Assembly: GCF_013116745.1 (NCBI RefSeq)
Contig: NZ_JABFOE010000016.1
Span: 1 to 64,000, forward strand
Length of the DNA: 64,000 bases
Direction: 5' to 3'
Source: Arthrobacter sp. 260
GTDB lineage: Bacteria; Actinomycetota; Actinomycetes; Actinomycetales; Micrococcaceae
Positions 1 to 10,723 of this stretch are shown piece by piece. The translations under genes were made by a program, and so were the position numbers. A model generated the notes under the pieces. The model saw only the letters and a list, made by a program, of their open reading frames with translations. It did no database searches and was not told the DNA's origin. Positions within the stretch are counted from its first letter, which is position 1. Each line of letters begins with the position of its first letter.

Positions 1-1
1 C

Positions 2-1363
2 CCCCACCCCAGTGCCACCCCGAGCCCCGCTGCGATGGCGCAGCGTTCGGGCGCGAAGCCTGGCGGGAAGCCCAGCGCAGCGGTCGCCGCTCCGCCGTCG
101 CACAGCACTCCCCTGAGCGAGGCCGCCAAATTTGCCCGCGTCGAGGACGACGGCCACGTGTTCCTGATCGTCAACGGCGAGGAGCACGCCGTCGGCCAGT
201 ACCCCGACGCGTCGAAGGATGAAGCCCTCGCCTACTTCGTGCGCAAGTACGACGACGTCGCCAGCCAGATCGCGCTGCTTGAGCAGCGAGTGCATGCCAA
301 GGCCCCCTCGTCCGACATGCAGAAGACCGCGGACCACCTGCGGGAACAGGTCGCCGAGAAGAAGATTGTCGGCGACGTGCTGGCCCTCGAAGCACGCCTC
401 GATGCGCTGACCGGCCTGATCGCCGAACTGGAAGCCGCCGAAAAGGCCGAACAGGACGCCGTGAAGGCAGCCGAGCTGGCTGCCCGTGAGGCGATCGTCG
501 CGGAAGCCGAGGAAATCGCCGGCCGCGATCCGTCCACTGTGCAGTGGAAAGCCAGCAGCACCCGGATGAACGAGCTGTTCGAGACCTGGAAGGCCGCGCA
601 GAAGAACGGCGTCCGGTTGGGTCGCGGTACCGAGGACGGGCTCTGGAAGCGCTTCCGCGCGGCACGCACCATCTTCGACCGCCACCGCCGCGCCTACTTC
701 TCCCAGCTGGACACCGACAACGCGTCGGCCAAGCAGGCCAAGGAATCACTCATCCAGCAGGCAGAGGCGCTGTCCACCTCCACCGACTGGGGCCACACCG
801 CCGGCGAGTACCGCAGGCTCATGGACGAGTGGAAGGCTTCCAAACGGGCCAGCCGCAAGGACGACGACGCCCTGTGGGCACGGTTCCGTGCCGCCCAGGA
901 CAAATTCTTCACCGCCCGGAAGGCAACCAACGAGGCGATTGACGAGGAATACGGAGCTAACCTCGTGGTCAAGGAGGCGCTGCTCGTTGAGGCGCGCCAG
1001 CTGTTGCCCATCAAGAATCTTGCGGCAGCCAAGAAGACTCTCCAGTCGATCCGCGACCGGTGGGAAGAAGCTGGCAAGGTGCCACGCGCAGACATGGGCC
1101 GGATCGAAGCCGGCATCCGGGAAGTGGAGGACGCGGTCAAGGCCGCCGACGACGCCCACTGGGAGCGGACCAACCCTGAGACCCAGGCCCGCACCAACAG
1201 TGCCCTGAGCCAGCTTGAGTCGACCATCGCAGCACTCCAGGAGGACCTGGACGCGGCGGAGAAGGCGGGCGACGCCAGGCGTATCGCTGCCGCCAAGGAA
1301 GCACTCGCCGCCCGCCAGCAGTGGATGGAGATGCTGCGCAAGTCGGCGCAGGACTTCTCCTAG
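2..1363 (+). CDS. DUF349 domain-containing protein, 5' end outside window
   Basis: Coiled-coil-rich protein with at least two DUF349 repeats: one around the WKASSTRMNELFETWK stretch ending in a basic RFRAARTIFDRHRR segment, the next around EYRRLMDEWK and LWARFRAAQDKFF. Long Ala/Glu-rich helical segments flank them. The frame stays open to the left edge with no stop, and the visible Ala/Pro-rich start resembles the middle of the family's N-terminal tail, so the ATG at 35 is probably internal and the gene is truncated by the window. The cellular role of the family is not settled; in actinobacteria it sits beside relA, as here. A strong hairpin follows the stop. Confidence 0.85.
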   Translation, partial: PHPSATPSPAAMAQRSGAKPGGKPSAAVAAPPSHSTPLSEAAKFARVEDDGHVFLIVNGEEHAVGQYPDASKDEALAYFVRKYDDVASQIALLEQRVHAKAPSSDMQKTADHLREQVAEKKIVGDVLALEARLDALTGLIAELEAAEKAEQDAVKAAELAAREAIVAEAEEIAGRDPSTVQWKASSTRMNELFETWKAAQKNGVRLGRGTEDGLWKRFRAARTIFDRHRRAYFSQLDTDNASAKQAKESLIQQAEALSTSTDWGHTAGEYRRLMDEWKASKRASRKDDDALWARFRAAQDKFFTARKATNEAIDEEYGANLVVKEALLVEARQLLPIKNLAAAKKTLQSIRDRWEEAGKVPRADMGRIEAGIREVEDAVKAADDAHWERTNPETQARTNSALSQLESTIAALQEDLDAAEKAGDARRIAAAKEALAARQQWMEMLRKSAQDFS

Positions 1364-1378
1364 ACCGTTCTGACGATT

Positions 1379-1421
1379 GCCCCGACCCCCGAGTTATCCA
1401 CATCCGGGGGTCGGGGCTTTC
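1379..1421 (+). terminator. Rho-independent terminator after DUF349 gene
   Basis: A perfect 13-bp stem (1379-1391 with 1405-1417) closes a 13-nt loop and is followed by TTTCGT. It lies 16 bp after the DUF349 stop codon. Confidence 0.8.
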
Positions 1422-1441
1422 GTATTGCCGGGCCGTTCGGG

Positions 1442-2095
1442 ATGCTTGGGTCCATGGCGTTCGCGCAGCTTGGCACCGCCCCCGGACCGGAGTCCGGGGT
1501 GCCGGTGAACTCGACCGGTGGCGTGCTCTTCCGCGCCGACGATATCTTCAGTAGCGCGGAGTTACAGGCCATGCGCATCGACGGCCTGGTGCACCGGGTG
1601 TGTGGTCAGTCGTATGCCCGCGCCGACCATCGCCTCGACCCGGCCTCCAGAGCGCAGTCCGCAATACTGTGTGTCCCGGGACCGCTACGGTCCAAGGTGG
1701 TTCTGGCCCGCCAGAGTGCCGCCTGGGTTTACGGTTGCTCGGCCCTGCCTGCCACTGTCATCCTGGTGACAGACCACCGGCGCCGAACCACCGCGCTGCC
1801 GCCCTTCAGCGACGCCCTCATGCATCAGGTGGCGCTGGGGCCCTGTGATGTGCGGCTGATCGGCGGTGTGGGGGTGACCTCCCCACTCCGGACCGCACTG
1901 GATATTGCGGTCCACGGGGACGACGCGTGGACGGTTCCCACACTCGTCCGGCTGGCCACCCTGCCAGGGCTCAACTGCGACCTGCGGTTGGTGGTGACAG
2001 CTATCGAAGCCGCACGCCGCGTCCCCGGGAAAAACCGGGCACTGGCCCGGATGCAGTCAGCGATGCATCAGGTGGACGCCGCGCGCCCGGCCTAA
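1442..2095 (+). CDS. AbiEi-like (type IV toxin-antitoxin antitoxin-like) protein
   Basis: A 217-residue soluble protein. Residues about 30-60 hold an LFRADDI...[14 protein letters not shown] stretch like the winged-helix opening of AbiEi-type proteins. About residues 140-150 carry [16 protein letters not shown], the usual signature of the AbiEi C-terminal region. No AbiEii nucleotidyltransferase toxin gene lies beside it, so it is probably a solitary family member, common in actinobacteria, not half of a working toxin-antitoxin pair. Its TAA overlaps the TAG of the convergent relA gene by 3 bases. An alternative ATG at 1454 is possible. The family call rests on motif resemblance only. Confidence 0.55.
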   Translation: MLGSMAFAQLGTAPGPESGVPVNSTGGVLFRADDIFSSAELQAMRIDGLVHRVCGQSYARADHRLDPASRAQSAILCVPGPLRSKVVLARQSAAWVYGCSALPATVILVTDHRRRTTALPPFSDALMHQVALGPCDVRLIGGVGVTSPLRTALDIAVHGDDAWTVPTLVRLATLPGLNCDLRLVVTAIEAARRVPGKNRALARMQSAMHQVDAARPA

Positions 2096-4542
2096 AGGCG
2101 GCGTTGCGCCCCGGTGGTCCGGTACACGTCAAACACGCCGTCGATCCGTCGGACGGCGTTGAGAATGTGGGTCAGGTACTTCGGGTCGCCCATTTCGAAA
2201 GCAAACCGGGACATTGCCACCCGGTCCGTCGACGTGTTGACGCTCGCCGCGAGAATGTTCACGTGGTTCTCCGAGAGGACCCGGGTGACATCGGAGAGCA
2301 GGCTCTTCCGGTCCAGCGCCTCGACCTGGATTTCCACCAGGAACACGCTGGACTGGGTGGGGGCCCACTCGACCTCGACGATGCGGTCCGGCTGGTCTCG
2401 GAGCTCCTCGACGTTCCGGCAGTCATTGCGGTGAACAGACACCCCCGAACCGCGGGTAACAAAGCCAATGATCGGGTCCGGCGGGACGGGCGTGCAACAG
2501 CGGGCGATCTTCACCCACACGTCGCCTACGCCGCGAACAGTCACCCCGGAGTCGGAGAACTTGGGACGGCGGGGGCTGGTGGCGACAGCGGTCTCCGCGA
2601 TGCTCTCTTCGGCTCCCTCGTTCCCACCCATCAGGGCCACAAGGTGCTCGATCACGTTCTGGGCCGAGGAGTGCCCATCCCCGACGGCGGCATACAGCGC
2701 GGCAATGTCGGCGTGCCGCAGGTCCTGCGCCACTGCCATCAGGGCGTCGTGGGTCATCATCCGCTGCAGCGGCAGGTTCTGCTTCCGCATGGCGCGGGTG
2801 AGCAACTCCTTGCCCTTCTCAATGGCTTCCTCGCGGCGCTCCTTGGTGAACCACTGCCTGATCTTGTTCCGCGCCCGGGGGCTCTTGACGAACCCCTGCC
2901 AGTCCTGGCTGGGTCCGGCACCTTCAGCCTTCGAGGTGAAAATCTCCACCCAGTCACCGTGATTGAGTTCGCTGTTCAGCGGGATGAGTTTGCCGTTGAC
3001 CCGGGCACCGATGGTCCGGTGCCCCACCTCGGTGTGCACCGCATAGGCGAAGTCGACCGGTGTCGACCCGGCGGGCAACGCCATCACCTCGCCCTTGGGG
3101 GTGAACACGAATACCTCGCGGGCATTGATCTCGAACCGCAGCGAATCGAGGAACTCGTCAGGATCGGAGGTCTCCTGCTGCCAGTCGACGAGACTGCGCA
3201 GCCACCCCATATCGCTGTTGTCCGGGCCATCCCCGCCCTTCGCGCCGTTACCCTTGTACTTCCAGTGGGCGGCGACGCCATACTCGGCGCGGCGGTGCAT
3301 GTCGTGGGTGCGGATCTGGATCTCCACCGGACGCCCACCCGGCCCAATCACCGTGGTGTGCAGCGACTGGTACATGTTGAACTTGGGCATCGCTATGTAG
3401 TCTTTGAACCGGCCGGGCAGCGGATTCCAGCGGGCGTGGAGCTGGCCCAGGGTGGCGTAGCAGTCCCTGACGCTGTCCACGAGCACCCGGATACCCATCA
3501 GGTCATGGATGTCGTCGAAGTCCTTGCCGCGGACAATCATCTTTTGGTAGATCGAGTAGTAGTGCTTGGGCCGGCCGGTGATCGTGGCCTTGATCTTGAC
3601 CGACTTCAGGTCCTCGCCGATCTGGCTGCGCACCACGGCCAGGTGCTTTTCCCGCTCCGGGGTGCGGTCGCCGACCATCCTGACGATCTCTTCGTACACC
3701 TTCGGGTGCAGTGCCGCGAAGGACAGGTCCTCCAGCTCCCACTTGATCGTGTTCATGCCCAGGCGGTGTGCCAGGGGCGCAAAGATCTCGAGAGTTTCGC
3801 GGGCCTTCCGTGCCGAGGACTCCGGTGAAACGAAACGCCAGGTCCTCGCGTTGTGGAGCCGGTCGGCGAGCTTGATCACCAGGACCCGGATGTCCTTCGC
3901 CATGGCCACGACCATCTTGCGGACCGTCTCCGCCTGGGCCGCATCGCCGAACGACACCTTGTCGAGCTTGGTGACGCCGTCAACGAGCATCGCCACTTCG
4001 GGACCGAAGTCCCGTTTGATGTCGTCAAGGGTGCACGCCGTGTCCTCGACCGTGTCGTGCAGCAGGGCAGCGGCGAGGGTGGTACCCGTCATGCCCAATT
4101 CGGCAAGGATGGTTGCGACGGCCACCGGGTGGGTGATGTAGGGGTCACCGCTCTTGCGCTTCTGTCCCTCGTGGCTGTGTTCGGCGACGAGGTAGGCCCG
4201 CTGGATGAGGTCAAGGTCCTCTTTGGGGTTGTTCGCCCGGACGGTGCGCAGCAATGGTTCGAGCACCGGAGAGTATCCGCTCGACGCCCTGCCGGTCAGG
4301 CGGGCCAGCCGGGACCTGGTCCTGACCTTCCGCTCCGGCAATCCGCTGTGGTCAGCACTGGCAGCCGACGGCGCGGATCCTGACGAGGCAACCGCCACGT
4401 CACGGGTCCGGACCGGGGATGCTGCCACGGGTGGGGTGGGAACCTGTGCGAGCTGGGCAGTCGATGGGCGCGTGGTTGAACCGGCGCGCTCCACACTGCC
4501 ATCAGTGTCGGGCCGCTCTGCTGGACCACTGGCATCTGCCAC
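2092..4542 (-). CDS. relA: Bifunctional (p)ppGpp synthetase/hydrolase RelA/SpoT
   Basis: Makes and degrades the stringent-response alarmone (p)ppGpp. At 816 residues it has the full RSH layout: an HD hydrolase domain with HDTVEDT, a synthetase domain with [28 protein letters not shown] and [16 protein letters not shown], a TGS domain starting [16 protein letters not shown], a conserved Cys-rich region ([12 protein letters not shown]), and a C-terminal ACT domain. The synthetase loop reads RFKD, the RXKD form of bifunctional enzymes. The first ~85 residues are a low-complexity Ser/Ala/Pro extension. The end overlaps the convergent AbiEi-like gene, leaving no room for a terminator. Unlike mycobacteria, no apt gene lies between secF and relA. 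Confidence 0.97.
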   Translation of the reverse strand: MADASGPAERPDTDGSVERAGSTTRPSTAQLAQVPTPPVAASPVRTRDVAVASSGSAPSAASADHSGLPERKVRTRSRLARLTGRASSGYSPVLEPLLRTVRANNPKEDLDLIQRAYLVAEHSHEGQKRKSGDPYITHPVAVATILAELGMTGTTLAAALLHDTVEDTACTLDDIKRDFGPEVAMLVDGVTKLDKVSFGDAAQAETVRKMVVAMAKDIRVLVIKLADRLHNARTWRFVSPESSARKARETLEIFAPLAHRLGMNTIKWELEDLSFAALHPKVYEEIVRMVGDRTPEREKHLAVVRSQIGEDLKSVKIKATITGRPKHYYSIYQKMIVRGKDFDDIHDLMGIRVLVDSVRDCYATLGQLHARWNPLPGRFKDYIAMPKFNMYQSLHTTVIGPGGRPVEIQIRTHDMHRRAEYGVAAHWKYKGNGAKGGDGPDNSDMGWLRSLVDWQQETSDPDEFLDSLRFEINAREVFVFTPKGEVMALPAGSTPVDFAYAVHTEVGHRTIGARVNGKLIPLNSELNHGDWVEIFTSKAEGAGPSQDWQGFVKSPRARNKIRQWFTKERREEAIEKGKELLTRAMRKQNLPLQRMMTHDALMAVAQDLRHADIAALYAAVGDGHSSAQNVIEHLVALMGGNEGAEESIAETAVATSPRRPKFSDSGVTVRGVGDVWVKIARCCTPVPPDPIIGFVTRGSGVSVHRNDCRNVEELRDQPDRIVEVEWAPTQSSVFLVEIQVEALDRKSLLSDVTRVLSENHVNILAASVNTSTDRVAMSRFAFEMGDPKYLTHILNAVRRIDGVFDVYRTTGAQRRL

Positions 4543-4685
4543 GTACTACCCCGATTCCTCAACCGTGAAACGGCTGAAAAGAATTACACCATGCTTGTTC
4601 TTCGGCATGCACATTTAAGTCTAGACGTGCAAACCAAACCGTGCTGAAACGGTTCTCCACAGGCGTACTACCACGTGCCAGAAAT

Positions 4686-4723
4686 GGAAGTGTCCCGGAC
4701 CACTCCGGGTCCGGGACACTTCC
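4686..4723 (-). terminator. Terminator downstream of secF
   Basis: A perfect 14-bp inverted repeat (4686-4699 with 4710-4723) with a 10-nt loop lies 15 bp beyond the secF stop. On the minus strand it is followed by a short ATTTC tract, so U-richness is modest. Confidence 0.7.
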
Positions 4724-4738
4724 TTCAGTTGCTGAAAA

Positions 4739-5749
4739 TCAGGTGGTGGCGACGGCGTCCGCAGCCTCCACCGACCGGCGGTGGAGCACTCGCTTTTCCT
4801 GCCGTTTGATGTCGGGCTCCCGCATCCGTAGCCACGCGTACATTGGTGCGGCAATGAACAGGGTGCCGATGGTGCCGATGATAATGCCGATGAACAGCGC
4901 CAGCGACAGGTCCCGCAGGGTACCGGCGCCCAGGAGCAGCGCACCGATGAAGAGGATCGACGCAACAGGAAGCACAGCGACAACCGACGTATTGATGGAT
5001 CGCACGAGGGTCTGGTTGACCGCCAGATTCACCTGTTCACTGAAGGTCCGCTTCGTCGACACATCGAGGTCGGCGGTATTCTCCTTGATCTTGTCGAAGA
5101 CCACCACCGTGTCGTACAGCGCGTAGCTCAGCACCGTCAGGAAGCCGATCATCGCCGACGGCGTGACCTCGAAGTCGCTGAGGGAATACAGCCCGGCCGT
5201 CACGGTCATCACCACCACCAGGCCGATCAGTGCTGCCGCTGACATCTTCCAGGTCCTGAAGTACAGGGCCATCAGGATGGCCGCCAACCCGATGAAGACC
5301 ACCAGGCCGATCAGTGCCTGCCGGCTGACGTCCTCGCCCCAGGTCGGTCCAACGAAGTTGGTGGTCACCTCTTCCGCGGTGACGTCGTAGGCGCTGATCA
5401 GTGCATCGCGGACGCTGAGCGTCTCGTCGTCGGACAGCCGCTCGGTCTGGATCCGCATGGTCTGCGGGGCGATATTGGTGACACTCGGGACTGCGTCGGG
5501 GACCACGCTGGTGACCGCCTGCTCGCCGAGCGTGATGTCAGTGTTCTCAACGCTGGAGACAGTGAACTCGGACCCGCCACGGAAGTCGATCCCCAGGTTG
5601 AACCCGCCCTTGACGATCGGAATGATGATCGAGACCAGGACGGCAACAGCCGCAATGGTGAACCACAGATTGCGCTTCCCTACGAAGGGGTAGGAGCGTT
5701 TGCCCGAATAGAGGTCGTTGCCGAACCTGGCGAAACTATTGCCCCGCAT
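4739..5749 (-). CDS. secF: Protein translocase subunit SecF
   Basis: Integral membrane RND-type partner of SecD that uses the proton motive force to help complete Sec-dependent export. The 336-residue protein has a first membrane segment at about 27-46, the family motif NLGIDFRGGSEF just after it, a periplasmic domain to about residue 140, and a group of five further segments. It begins with ATG directly after the secD TAA. A strong AGGAGG inside the last secD codons serves as its ribosome binding site, so the two are translationally coupled. The tail is basic. Confidence 0.96.
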   Translation of the reverse strand: MRGNSFARFGNDLYSGKRSYPFVGKRNLWFTIAAVAVLVSIIIPIVKGGFNLGIDFRGGSEFTVSSVENTDITLGEQAVTSVVPDAVPSVTNIAPQTMRIQTERLSDDETLSVRDALISAYDVTAEEVTTNFVGPTWGEDVSRQALIGLVVFIGLAAILMALYFRTWKMSAAALIGLVVVMTVTAGLYSLSDFEVTPSAMIGFLTVLSYALYDTVVVFDKIKENTADLDVSTKRTFSEQVNLAVNQTLVRSINTSVVAVLPVASILFIGALLLGAGTLRDLSLALFIGIIIGTIGTLFIAAPMYAWLRMREPDIKRQEKRVLHRRSVEAADAVATT

Positions 5750-7486
5750 TTACTTTTCCTCCTGATCGGTACCATTGCTGCGCGCGGCGTGGGCTTTTTG
5801 TTCAGCCAGCCGCCGTTCGGCAATGGTCGTGCGGCGGGCGATTTCACCTGACACAGCTTTGTTCTTGGTGCGCGGTGCGGCCGACTCCGGTGTTGCGGAG
5901 GGCATCCGGATGCGTCCGGCACCGCGGTACAGGGGCATGACGCCCAGCTTCTTCGGGTCGACGCCGGAGAAGCGGTGCCCCTCGCCGAAGAATTTGGTCA
6001 TCGCCAGGAGGCGCATAACGGGGTGGGTGAAGAGGAAGACCACAATGAGGTCGGCGATCGCTGTCAGCCCGAGGGTGAAAGCGAACCCGCGAACGTTGCC
6101 GACGGCCACGAAGTACAGCACGACGGCGGCGAGGAGGCTGACGGCCTTTGATGCCAGCACTGTGCTCTTGGCCCGGCGCCACCCGTTCTCGACGGCTGAG
6201 ACCAGCCCCCGACCGTCCCGGAGCTCGTCGCGGATTCGCTCGAAGTAGACGATGAAGGAGTCGGCGGTCTGCCCGATGGCGACGATCAGGCCGGCGACAC
6301 CGGCAAGGGAAAGCCGGTAGTTTTCGGTCCAGCCGAGGATGCAGATGGCCAGGTAGGTCAGCAGGCCGGCGACGACGAGGGAGGTGATGGTGACCAGGCC
6401 GAGCATCCGGTACTGCAGCAGCGAATAGCCTGCGACCAGGATGAGGCCGATGACACCGGCGATGAGGCCCAGGCGCAGCTGGTCCGCGCCCAGGGTTGCG
6501 GAGATCTGCTGCTCGCTCTGGATCTCGAAGCTGATCGGCAGTGCGCCGTACTTCAGCTGCTCGGCCAGGGCTGCGGCGGATTCCTCGGTGAAGCTGCCGC
6601 TGATCGAGGGGCGACCGTCGGGAATGACCGCGTTGGTGGTCGGAGCCGAGATGATCGTGCCGTCCAGCACGATGGCGAACTGGTTCCGGGGGTCTCCCTG
6701 TCCGAAGGCGAATAGCCGTTCGGTCACCTCGCGGAAGGTCTCGCTGCCCTCGGCGTTGAACTGGATGTTGACGGCCCAGGTGTTCAGCGACTGACCCTGA
6801 GCGCCGCGCTGCATGCCGAAGTCCGCGGAGTCGATGTCCGTTCCAGGTACTTCGACGGGACCAAGGATGTATTTACCCTGCGTGTTCGGCTCGCAGGCCA
6901 CCATCGGCTGATCAGCAGGTGCGGGCTCTTCGGCTGGTTCAAGCGCCTCGGGAGAGGTGCAGTCCAGGGCCTCGAACTCGGAGAAGATGTCGGCGGTGAT
7001 CCAGTTCGGATCGCTCGCGTCAGTGGGCTCGGCGGTCGGTGTCGGGAGCTCCTCCTCGGGGGTGGGCTCCTCGGCGGCGGGCGCCTGGCCCGGGCCGCCG
7101 AACAGCACCGGACGGAATTCCATCTGCGCCGAGGCCTGGATGAGCTCGCGGGTTTCAGCGTCGGGGATGCCGGGGAGAGACACGATCACGTTGCGGCCGG
7201 ACTGGGTGTTGATCTCGGCTTCGGCCACGCCGCTGCCGTCCACACGCTGCCGGATGATTTCCACCGCCTGGTCCAGCTGCTCTTCCGTGATGGAGTCGCT
7301 GCCACCCTGGACCTGCGGTGCCAGGATCATCTGGGTGCCACCCTCCAGGTCGAGAGCCAGCTTGGGGCTCCAGCTCGCGGTGCCCCAGATGGACCCGCTG
7401 CCCAGGAGAACTGCGAGTAATGCAAACATAACGCCGAGCCAAACGAGTGTCCGTTTCGCTGCCGTGCCTGGGCCGGTACGAGGCAT
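5750..7486 (-). CDS. secD: Protein translocase subunit SecD
   Basis: SecD, 578 residues, larger partner of SecF in the SecDF-YajC accessory complex. The first membrane segment is at about 14-33, followed by the D1 motif LALDLEGGTQM, the P1 periplasmic domain, and five C-terminal segments with GQTADSFIVYFERIRDE. About residues 130-160 hold an acidic Pro/Glu/Thr insert (EEPTPEEELPTPTAEP) typical of actinobacterial SecD. The long C-terminal tail is charged. The ATG is preceded by AAAGGAAA on the minus strand. It follows yajC in the same direction. Confidence 0.96.
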   Translation of the reverse strand: MPRTGPGTAAKRTLVWLGVMFALLAVLLGSGSIWGTASWSPKLALDLEGGTQMILAPQVQGGSDSITEEQLDQAVEIIRQRVDGSGVAEAEINTQSGRNVIVSLPGIPDAETRELIQASAQMEFRPVLFGGPGQAPAAEEPTPEEELPTPTAEPTDASDPNWITADIFSEFEALDCTSPEALEPAEEPAPADQPMVACEPNTQGKYILGPVEVPGTDIDSADFGMQRGAQGQSLNTWAVNIQFNAEGSETFREVTERLFAFGQGDPRNQFAIVLDGTIISAPTTNAVIPDGRPSISGSFTEESAAALAEQLKYGALPISFEIQSEQQISATLGADQLRLGLIAGVIGLILVAGYSLLQYRMLGLVTITSLVVAGLLTYLAICILGWTENYRLSLAGVAGLIVAIGQTADSFIVYFERIRDELRDGRGLVSAVENGWRRAKSTVLASKAVSLLAAVVLYFVAVGNVRGFAFTLGLTAIADLIVVFLFTHPVMRLLAMTKFFGEGHRFSGVDPKKLGVMPLYRGAGRIRMPSATPESAAPRTKNKAVSGEIARRTTIAERRLAEQKAHAARSNGTDQEEK

Positions 7487-7572
7487 GTGGAATTTCCTTT
7501 TATCGAAAGAGCGCGCTGTGTACTGCTGGTGGGGGTGGGGCTGTCACCGGATCCCGGCCGCCCCACCCGGCG

Positions 7573-8124
7573 CTAGTTGTCCTTGTTGTCCCGGGTGTTG
7601 TCCCGCTTGCTGTCATAGTCCAGACGGAGATCGTCGTCCGCACGGGCGTCGAGACGCTCCGTACCGGACTCGGCGGGGAGTACCCCGTCCTTGCTCGGCT
7701 GGTCCTGGCCGTCGACGGTGGCGGTCCGGGTATCGGTGACAGGGCTGTCGGCGGTGGGGCTGGTCAGCGATGAGGCGTCGTCGGGAACGGCTGGGGTATC
7801 GTCGTCGTCCTCGGCGGGCTCAGGCTGGACCACCTTGGTGAGGGTCTGCATGTGCACGGTGGCGGTGGCGCCGGGGCCGAGCTCCAGCACCGCCTTGTTG
7901 TTCTCCACATCGAGGGAGAGCACAGTGCCGAACAGGCCGAAGTTGGTCATTACTTCGGTGCCGGGAACCATCTGGGTGCGCTGTTCCTTGATGGTCTTCT
8001 GGGTCTTCCGCTGCCTCCGGAACATCATGAAGATCAATGCTCCGAGCGCCAGCGGCAAAAGAAGGCTGAAAATATCAAAGCCTTGCTCTGGGGCGGCAGT
8101 CTGGGCTAATAAGGTTGAGAACAC
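7573..8124 (-). CDS. yajC: Preprotein translocase subunit YajC
   Basis: Small bitopic membrane protein of the SecDF-YajC complex. One membrane segment spans about residues 16-36 and is followed by the basic FRRQRKTQKTIKEQ stretch and the conserved MVPGTEVMTNFGLFGTV block. The family core ends near residue 100; the remaining ~80 residues are an acidic, Thr/Asp-rich low-complexity tail, longer than in E. coli YajC. The start is GTG (8122-8124), since no in-frame ATG precedes the membrane segment. It is first in the yajC-secD-secF group. Confidence 0.92.
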   Translation of the reverse strand: MFSTLLAQTAAPEQGFDIFSLLLPLALGALIFMMFRRQRKTQKTIKEQRTQMVPGTEVMTNFGLFGTVLSLDVENNKAVLELGPGATATVHMQTLTKVVQPEPAEDDDDTPAVPDDASSLTSPTADSPVTDTRTATVDGQDQPSKDGVLPAESGTERLDARADDDLRLDYDSKRDNTRDNKDN

Positions 8125-8230
8125 AGAGTAATTCCGTTTCTATATCTTGGGATCCGCACGCACCTGACGTGCCGCACGTCATATCAGTGTAAAGGGAAAC
8201 GGGATTGTCCGCGTCCTTGCGGCTCGCCTA

Positions 8231-9370
8231 TCAGTCGGTATTGACCCATTCCGTTATCTCACCGTTGCCACCAACGAGGGTGTCATCGGAGAGTGTTTCC
8301 TCGGACAGGACGGCGAAGAGATCGTCCGGCATCGCGGCTGCGACGGTGGCTGGCATGACGAGGCCCAGATGGTCCCAGGCGGCCCGGGTGGCGATCCGTC
8401 CGCGGGGCGTGCGCCCCAGCATCCCCTCCCGGACCAGGTAGGGTTCTGCGACCGTCTCCACCGTCTCGGGTTCCTCGCCGACGGCGATGGCCAGGGTGGA
8501 TAGTCCCACCGGGCCGCCGTTGAACTTGGTGATCAGGGCAGTCAGTACGGCCCGGTCCAGGCGGTCCAGGCCCTTCGCGTCGACCTCGTACATGTCCAGG
8601 GCTGCCCCGGCGCAGCGGGCGTCGATCAGGTCCACCCCGTGGACGAGCGCCCAGTCACGGACCCGGCGCAGCAGCCGGTTCGCGATACGGGGGGTCCCGC
8701 GGGACCGGCCGGCGATCTCGGAGAACGCCGCCGAATTGACCTTCATATCCATGAGCATGGCCGACCGACGGAGCACCAGCTCAAGTTCCTCGGTCGAGTA
8801 GAACTCCAGGTGCCCGGTGAAACCGAACCGGTCGCGCAGCGGTCCGGGCAGCAGCCCGGCGCGGGTGGTGGCGCCGACCAGGGTGAAGGGCGGCAGGTCC
8901 AGCGGGATGGCCGTCGCCCCGGGCCCCTTGCCGACGATGATGTCGACCCTGAAGTCCTCCATCGCCATGTAGAGCATTTCCTCCGCCGGTCGGGACATCC
9001 GGTGGATCTCGTCGAGGAAGAGGACTTCGCCGTCGGTGAGGGAGGAGAGGATGGCGGCAAGATCACCGGCATGCTGGATCGCCGGTCCGGAACTGATCCG
9101 CAGTGGTGCGTTCATTTCGGCGGCGATGATCATGGCGAGGGTGGTCTTGCCCAGCCCCGGGGGGCCCGAGAGCAGGACGTGGTCGGCCGTCCGGCCGCGA
9201 AGCCGGGATGCCTCCAGCACCAGGGACAGCTGACGGCGGACCCGCTGCTGGCCCACAAAGTCGTCGAGGTTCTTGGGCCGGAGCGCAGCCTCAACCGCCC
9301 GGTCCTCGGGGTCGCCGGCGGGTGAAACCACTGGGGTCTCCTCCCCCGCTGCTGCGTCGTCGCGCGCCAT
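8231..9370 (-). CDS. ruvB: Holliday junction branch migration ATPase RuvB
   Basis: AAA+ motor that drives branch migration with RuvA at Holliday junctions. Walker A GPPGLGKT is at residues 69-76 and Walker B LFLDEIH near 117-123. The sensor/arginine-finger region reads [16 protein letters not shown], and the C-terminal winged helix has GYLV-like [17 protein letters not shown]. The 379 residues exceed the usual ~345 because of a low-complexity acidic N-terminal ~20 residues and a C-terminal extension. The start overlaps the ruvA stop, giving tight coupling in ruvC-ruvA-ruvB. Confidence 0.97.
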   Translation of the reverse strand: MARDDAAAGEETPVVSPAGDPEDRAVEAALRPKNLDDFVGQQRVRRQLSLVLEASRLRGRTADHVLLSGPPGLGKTTLAMIIAAEMNAPLRISSGPAIQHAGDLAAILSSLTDGEVLFLDEIHRMSRPAEEMLYMAMEDFRVDIIVGKGPGATAIPLDLPPFTLVGATTRAGLLPGPLRDRFGFTGHLEFYSTEELELVLRRSAMLMDMKVNSAAFSEIAGRSRGTPRIANRLLRRVRDWALVHGVDLIDARCAGAALDMYEVDAKGLDRLDRAVLTALITKFNGGPVGLSTLAIAVGEEPETVETVAEPYLVREGMLGRTPRGRIATRAAWDHLGLVMPATVAAAMPDDLFAVLSEETLSDDTLVGGNGEITEWVNTD

Positions 9371-9996
9371 CAGCTCACCCGGCTCCGGGCGGAGGCTCGG
9401 GCGCCGTCCTGGCCGAGACGGCGAAGCGTGAGCTTCAGGATGGCTCCCACGTCGCCGGTGGCGGCTATCTCGGGCGCCTCTGCGGTCGCTGCATCAATGG
9501 CGACGCCCGCATCCTTCTCGGACCAGCCCAGACCCATCATCGCCGTCAGCACCTGACCCTGCCAGGCGTTCTTCGGGGTTCCACCGGTAGTGCCGAGGGG
9601 AACGAGTTTGTCCGCCAGTTCGAGCACGATTCGCCGGGCGCCCTTCGGGCCGATTCCCGGTACCTTGCTGAACGCCTTGTCATCTCCGGAGGAGGCAGCC
9701 ACCCGGATGGCCTCGGGGGTATGCACGGCCAGGACGGCGAGGGCCAGGCGGGGGCCGACGCCGCTGACGCCAAGCAGGGTCTCAAACACCTCGCGCTGGT
9801 CGGCCTCCTCGAACCCGAACAGGGTCATCGAGTCCTCACGGACAATCATCGCGGTGAAGACCTGCGCCTCCTGCCCCGTACGCAGGGTGGCGAGGGTCTG
9901 CGGGGTGGCCAGGATCTGCATGCCGAACCCATTGACATCCAGCACTGCCGAGTTGAGGCCAACGTGGGCAACCGTGCCGCGGAGGGAACTGATCAT
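9370..9996 (-). CDS. ruvA: Holliday junction branch migration protein RuvA
   Basis: Tetrameric DNA-binding partner of RuvB. The N-terminal OB fold starts [13 protein letters not shown]. The helix-hairpin-helix region has [16 protein letters not shown] and [17 protein letters not shown], and the C-terminal domain III that contacts RuvB covers roughly 155-208. Normal family length (208 residues). Its end overlaps the ruvB start by one base. A gap of about 105 bp separates it from ruvC upstream. Confidence 0.96.
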   Translation of the reverse strand: MISSLRGTVAHVGLNSAVLDVNGFGMQILATPQTLATLRTGQEAQVFTAMIVREDSMTLFGFEEADQREVFETLLGVSGVGPRLALAVLAVHTPEAIRVAASSGDDKAFSKVPGIGPKGARRIVLELADKLVPLGTTGGTPKNAWQGQVLTAMMGLGWSEKDAGVAIDAATAEAPEIAATGDVGAILKLTLRRLGQDGARASARSRVS

Positions 9997-10101
9997 GCGA
10001 GCTACTCCAAAATTTCTATCCGAACATATCTACGAACAGCGTACCGGTATCAACGCTCGTTGACCCGTGCGCCACACCGTTAACGACGGTGTACGGCGGG
10101 G

Positions 10102-10674
10102 CTAGCGCCGTCGTCGGGCCTTGGCTTCGGCCTCAGCCCAGATCCGCTGGGCCGCCGTGGCGGTGCCACCGCTGGCCGAGGCCCGGTTCGCTGCAACACC
10201 CTGCCGCCAGGCGTGGGTGATGGTCAGGGCGAGGGCGTCGGCGGCGTCGGCCGGCTTGGGCGCCGTGTCCAGCCGCAGAATCTTGGTGACCATCTTGGTG
10301 ACCGCTACCTTGTCGGACTGGCCGTTGCCGGTGACGGCGGCTTTCACCTCGGTGGGCGTGTGGAGGGCTACCGGGATGCCGCGGCGTGCGGCGGCGACGA
10401 TCACCACCCCTGATGCCTGGGCGGTGCCCATCACCGTGCTCACGTTGAGCTGGCTGAACACCCGTTCGACGGCGAGCACGTCGGGTGAATGGGTGTCGAG
10501 CCACTCATCGACGGCGTCGGAGATGACGAGCAGCCGCTGGTCGAGGTCCTGGCCCGCCGGTGTGCCGACCACCCCCACGGCGACGAGCGATGACCGCCGG
10601 TTGGGCTCGATGTCGACCACCGCCAGGCCACAGCGGGTCAGGCCCGGGTCCACCCCCATCACGCGCAGGGTCAT
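10102..10674 (-). CDS. ruvC: Crossover junction endodeoxyribonuclease RuvC
   Basis: Endonuclease that resolves Holliday junctions moved by RuvAB. The 190-residue protein starts [21 protein letters not shown], with the first catalytic Asp in GVDPG. It continues with [12 protein letters not shown] (second acidic residue) and ends the nuclease fold with [17 protein letters not shown], which holds the C-terminal Asp residues. The frame is open further upstream, but the family start fits the ATG at 10674 and the longer translation is the shadow of yebC. The C-terminal ~35 residues are basic and low in complexity. Confidence 0.95.
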   Translation of the reverse strand: MTLRVMGVDPGLTRCGLAVVDIEPNRRSSLVAVGVVGTPAGQDLDQRLLVISDAVDEWLDTHSPDVLAVERVFSQLNVSTVMGTAQASGVVIVAAARRGIPVALHTPTEVKAAVTGNGQSDKVAVTKMVTKILRLDTAPKPADAADALALTITHAWRQGVAANRASASGGTATAAQRIWAEAEAKARRRR

Positions 10675-10723
10675 CGGATGGCCCGGCGGTGAGGGGGCTG
10701 GAGGGGAAGGGTAGCCACTGGGC

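Noticed and set aside
1927-3828. 633-codon open frame on plus antisense to relA
   Set aside because: No recognisable domain; mirrors the relA codons in a high-GC genome, and relA motifs on the other strand are unambiguous.
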